From W0P28-013 sp963658575 (GTDB taxonomy: Bacteria > Bacteroidota > Bacteroidia > Bacteroidales > Paludibacteraceae): 8,225 nucleotides of DNA. The stretch spans positions 1-8,225 of the forward strand of contig CAVKQB010000074.1 in the NCBI GenBank assembly GCA_963658575.1, given 5' to 3'. A program made the translations under genes and the position numbers. The notes below the pieces were generated by a model. The model saw only the letters and a list, made by a program, of their open reading frames with translations. It searched no databases and was not told the DNA's origin. How positions within the stretch are numbered: position 1 is the first letter of the stretch; the number at the start of each line of letters is the position of its first letter. Shown piece by piece: positions 6,048 to 8,225 of the stretch.

Positions 6048-6055
6048 CAAAAGTA
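6048..6055 (-). promoter_or_regulatory. Promoter -7 box of the amidase gene
   Basis: The minus strand reads TACTTTTG, an exact TAnnTTTG match, 36 bp before the ATG at 6011, which would give a short leader of about 30 nt. A TTTG at the expected -33 distance is not seen, so the upstream half is weak. The box occupies the 69-bp gap after the barrel protein gene, so the amidase can probably be transcribed independently of the sigma-factor operon. It also argues against translation from 6050. Confidence 0.55.
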
Positions 6056-6080
6056 CAAAAAAAAGCGGAATGTGTCGGGA

Positions 6081-7481
6081 TTATTTCACGTTGAAGCGCA
6101 GACCGGCGGTCAGACTCAAATTGTAGGGGTGTGCCGTGCGCAAATTGGTGGGCTGCGGATAGTGCGTGCTGGGAATGTACCAGGTGAACCCCGGCTCGAA
6201 GTAGATGGCCATGCCTTTGTAGAAACTCAAACTCAAACCGACATTGGCCGTGAGCGAACCCTGCACACCTTTGATGTAGTCGTGGCTTGTCTCGTCGGCC
6301 AGCAGCACCTCATCGACATTGCGACGCTGCACATGCTGGTCGGCCACGAGGCCTTTTTCGCACGCACCGCCCAGCGACACATAAAATTTGATAATCTGCT
6401 TATCGACAATGCGGTACGACAACATCAGCGGCACGCCCAGATAGTGCAGTTGCTGCTCGCGCTCGGAGAAAATCCCACGCAGGTTGTCCGAACGTTTGAA
6501 TGTGGAGTGCGCATACGAGTAGTTCAAGCCTGTCTGCAAATCGAGACGCTCGTAGAGCGGAATGCCCACCGAAATGCCCACCGTGAAAGGCAAATCGTGG
6601 TGCGAAACGGTGTGCGTCGTGCTGCGCGCGCCTACATGCACGCCGCCTATCGATGCTGACGACGAACGCGTGATTTTGCTCATGTTGGGCGACAACGATG
6701 CCAACAGTCCCACATTGACTGGCGACGGCTCTACATTGCTGGGCGCGTCGGCCGACTTTGGGGATTTTTTGGCGTGTTTTCCCTGTTTGGCGGTCAGCGT
6801 GTCGGCGGCCAATGCTTCGGAAAAATGCTGCTGCTGTTCGGCCATGATGCGCTCGGCTTCGGCCATGTCGATGGAGGGCGTTGCAGTCGTTTCTGCCTGT
6901 TGCTTGTCGGCGATGACCGTCGCAAAGGCGGTTGCACTTGCCGATGTCGGCTCGTTTGTCGTGGGTTCTGCTTGTGTTTGTGGTGTTTCGGTTGGCGCAT
7001 GGACGCGTTTCTGCCGATGTGCTGGCGCAGGTTGTGCCGCGGCAAATATCTTGTCGGTGTGGCTGACTGTTTTTGCCGGTATCGGCAAGGTGTCGGTGGC
7101 AATTGCAGCCGCGTGTGCCTCGCTATATTGTGGTGTCGGGGTTTCGCTGGGCGCGCTCACATATTTCGCCACGGGCAATGCCAACAGCAAGCATGCCACG
7201 GCAGCCACGGCGGCGGCTTCGGCGGTGTTCCAAAGCCACAACGGCACGATGCGACGTTTTTTGCGCTGCGCTGGCAGCCGTTTTTCTATCGCTTTCCAAT
7301 CGTCGGGCGGCACAGCCGTTTCGGCCGAGGCCATCTTGTCCGACAAAGCACCGCACCACGCGTCGTCGGGCGCAACGGCAGGCAGCCGGTCGGCCAACGC
7401 CTCCCAACTGTCGTGCGGAATTTCCACCTCGAAATCGGCGAATTTATCCCGCAAAATCCGTTGTAAATCTTTGTCTTTCAA
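6081..7481 (-). CDS. Anti-sigma-like membrane protein with C-terminal outer-membrane beta-barrel domain
   Basis: The 466-residue product of the gene after the ECF sigma factor. Residues 1-78 are charged and cytoplasmic-like, with a duplicated motif: EVEIPHDSWEALADRLPA (18-35) and ETAVPPDDWKAIEKRLPA (54-71). A hydrophobic helix follows after basic residues (RKKRR, 73-77; helix about 80-107). A linker rich in Ala, Thr, Pro and Gln spans about 110-270. The C-terminal 190 residues have alternating aromatic/hydrophobic strands ending AGLRFNVK, as in Bacteroidota PorT-like outer-membrane barrels. Known context: such proteins often sit beside ECF sigma factors and are thought to sense the envelope and restrain the sigma factor. 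Start is a TTG at 7481; no ATG exists between the sigma stop and residue 50. The frame is the same as the sigma gene's, four codons after its TGA, so translation is probably coupled. The linker length would suit spanning the periplasm. Confidence 0.8.
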   Translation of the reverse strand: MKDKDLQRILRDKFADFEVEIPHDSWEALADRLPAVAPDDAWCGALSDKMASAETAVPPDDWKAIEKRLPAQRKKRRIVPLWLWNTAEAAAVAAVACLLLALPVAKYVSAPSETPTPQYSEAHAAAIATDTLPIPAKTVSHTDKIFAAAQPAPAHRQKRVHAPTETPQTQAEPTTNEPTSASATAFATVIADKQQAETTATPSIDMAEAERIMAEQQQHFSEALAADTLTAKQGKHAKKSPKSADAPSNVEPSPVNVGLLASLSPNMSKITRSSSASIGGVHVGARSTTHTVSHHDLPFTVGISVGIPLYERLDLQTGLNYSYAHSTFKRSDNLRGIFSEREQQLHYLGVPLMLSYRIVDKQIIKFYVSLGGACEKGLVADQHVQRRNVDEVLLADETSHDYIKGVQGSLTANVGLSLSFYKGMAIYFEPGFTWYIPSTHYPQPTNLRTAHPYNLSLTAGLRFNVK

Positions 7482-7493
7482 AATGTTACGATA

Positions 7494-8051
7494 TCAAACG
7501 TAGAGTTGTCTTATCTTTTCTTGCAACACCGCCCTCGCACGCGAAAATTGCGAACGCGATGTAACTTCGTTGATGCCGAGCCGCGCAGCGATTTCCTGAT
7601 GGCTGTAACCTTCGATGGCGTACATATTAAAAACGGTGCGAAAGCCCACGGGCAATTCGCTTATCAACTGCATGATTTCGGCGGCCGACATCTTTTCGAT
7701 GACCGATTCGTCGCCGTTGTCCATCTGAAAGGTTTCGCCGTTCACATCTTCGCTGCCGCGTAGAGCGTCGTTTTTGCGCAGCCGCTCGAGCGACACATTC
7801 ACAAAAATTTTGCGCATCCACGCCTCGAACGAGCCGTTGCCGTTGTACTGCCCGAGGTTGGTGAACACTTTCACGAATCCGTCGTGCATCAGGTCGAGCG
7901 CATCGTCCTTGTCGCCCACATAACGCTGACACACGGCAGCCATGAGCCCCGCATACAAATCGTAGAGCCGCTTTTGCGCCAACCGTTCGTTGCGCAGGCA
8001 GCCCTCGACAATCTGGTCGAGTGTGTCGTATGTGCGGCGTTCTAAAATCAT
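7494..8051 (-). CDS. ECF-family RNA polymerase sigma factor
   Basis: 185 residues from the ATG at 8051; a TTG at 8069 would add six residues but is less likely. Region 2 is recognisable: LYDLYAGLMAAVCQRY (29-44), DALDLMHDGFVKVFTNL (50-66) and FEAWMRKIFVNVSLERLRK (75-93). A short acidic linker (about 95-120) follows, then region 4: ELPVGFRTVFNMYAIEGYSH (132-151) and the helix-turn-helix QEIAARLGINEVTSRSQFSRAR (152-173). Length and sequence are typical of Bacteroidota ECF sigma factors that direct polymerase to envelope or stress genes. It forms an operon with the membrane protein that follows 12 bp downstream, its likely regulator. A poor promoter candidate (TCAATTTG, minus strand of 8089-8096) lies about 40 bp upstream. 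The specific regulon cannot be read from this window. Confidence 0.93.
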   Translation of the reverse strand: MILERRTYDTLDQIVEGCLRNERLAQKRLYDLYAGLMAAVCQRYVGDKDDALDLMHDGFVKVFTNLGQYNGNGSFEAWMRKIFVNVSLERLRKNDALRGSEDVNGETFQMDNGDESVIEKMSAAEIMQLISELPVGFRTVFNMYAIEGYSHQEIAARLGINEVTSRSQFSRARAVLQEKIRQLYV

Positions 8052-8103
8052 GATGTTATTGAGCAGCAAAACGTTGCAGACAAGATTTCAAATTGACGGA
8101 TTT

Positions 8104-8180
8104 AGTCGCAAGACAAAAGGTGAGAGGTTATAGGTTATAGGTGAGAGAATAAAGAATATAGAACAAAGAGCAAAGACTTT
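8104..8180 (+). repeat. Degenerate heptanucleotide-phased array, right end (opposite orientation)
   Basis: Eleven 7-mers in one register: agtcgca, agacaaa, aggtgag, aggttat, aggttat, aggtgag, agaataa, agaatat, agaacaa, agagcaa, agacttt. Every word begins AG, and nine of the eleven have A at position 6. Reverse-complemented, the words match those in the 202-bp repeat (agagcaa is ttgctct, agaacaa is ttgttct, aggtgag is ctcacct), so this is a diverged relative in inverse orientation. It lies upstream of the sigma factor gene. Confidence 0.85.
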
Positions 8181-8182
8181 TT

Positions 8183-8221
8183 AATTATCTAATTATCCAA
8201 TTTCCAATTATTTAATCAAAT
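8183..8221 (+). repeat. AATT octanucleotide-phased array, right end
   Basis: Words aattatct, aattatcc, aatttcc (one base short), aattattt and aatcaaat follow the heptamer array directly. The arrangement of an AG-heptamer array beside an AATT-octamer array parallels the one at 2802-3029. It runs to the end of the window, so its full extent is unknown. Confidence 0.6.
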
Positions 8222-8225
8222 TTTT

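Noticed and set aside
4536..6659. A 707-codon open frame on the plus strand
   Set aside because: It lies antisense to both the amidase and the membrane protein genes and spans their junction. Its translation shows no domain or signal, and such long shadow frames are expected opposite GC-rich genes.
6562..7503. A 313-codon plus-strand open frame rich in Ala, Ser and Cys
   Set aside because: It is antisense to the Ala/Thr/Pro linker and N-terminal part of the membrane protein. The biased composition mirrors the repetitive sense codons.

Overview
The window looks like chromosomal DNA from a Bacteroidota bacterium, most likely Bacteroidales. Four things point there: an ECF sigma factor followed immediately by a membrane protein with a C-terminal outer-membrane barrel; a large secreted amidase with a golvesin-like domain, of the kind often annotated 'xanthan lyase' in this order; the tail of a type IX secretion (T9SS) cargo protein; and promoter elements of the Bacteroides type (TTTG, about 20 bp, TAnnTTTG). 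I cannot name a genus.

Right part (about 3066-8069, minus strand, GC-rich): three genes read leftwards. An ECF sigma factor is followed 12 bp later, in the same frame, by a protein joining a cytoplasmic anti-sigma-like region, one inner-membrane helix, a long Ala/Thr/Pro/Gln-rich linker and a beta-barrel-like domain. The 69-bp gap that follows holds a promoter -7 box for the amidase gene. The first two genes look like a cell-envelope signalling pair. The amidase is an exported envelope enzyme that may or may not belong to their regulon.

Left part (1-2345, visibly AT-richer): a DUF2971 protein, a small exported protein whose leader resembles those of Bacteroidales CXXX-repeat radical-SAM target peptides but which lacks the cysteines, and upstream a stretch with a good promoter and an intrinsic terminator but no convincing ORF (candidate RNA of about 440 nt). 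All read on the minus strand. From about 2345 the composition changes and a plus-strand remnant of a T9SS cargo protein runs to 2653. A perfect 21-bp palindrome sits at that junction.

The whole left module is bracketed by two direct copies of a 202-bp sequence (29-230 and 2747-2948; 200/202 identical), so it can be read as a removable or duplicated accessory cassette. The repeat contains an array of degenerate 7-base words in strict register. A related array in opposite orientation lies at the right end of the window, and octameric AATTnnnn arrays lie beside both. These phased, non-coding word arrays, the orphan transcription unit and the repeat-bounded cassette are the least ordinary parts of the window.
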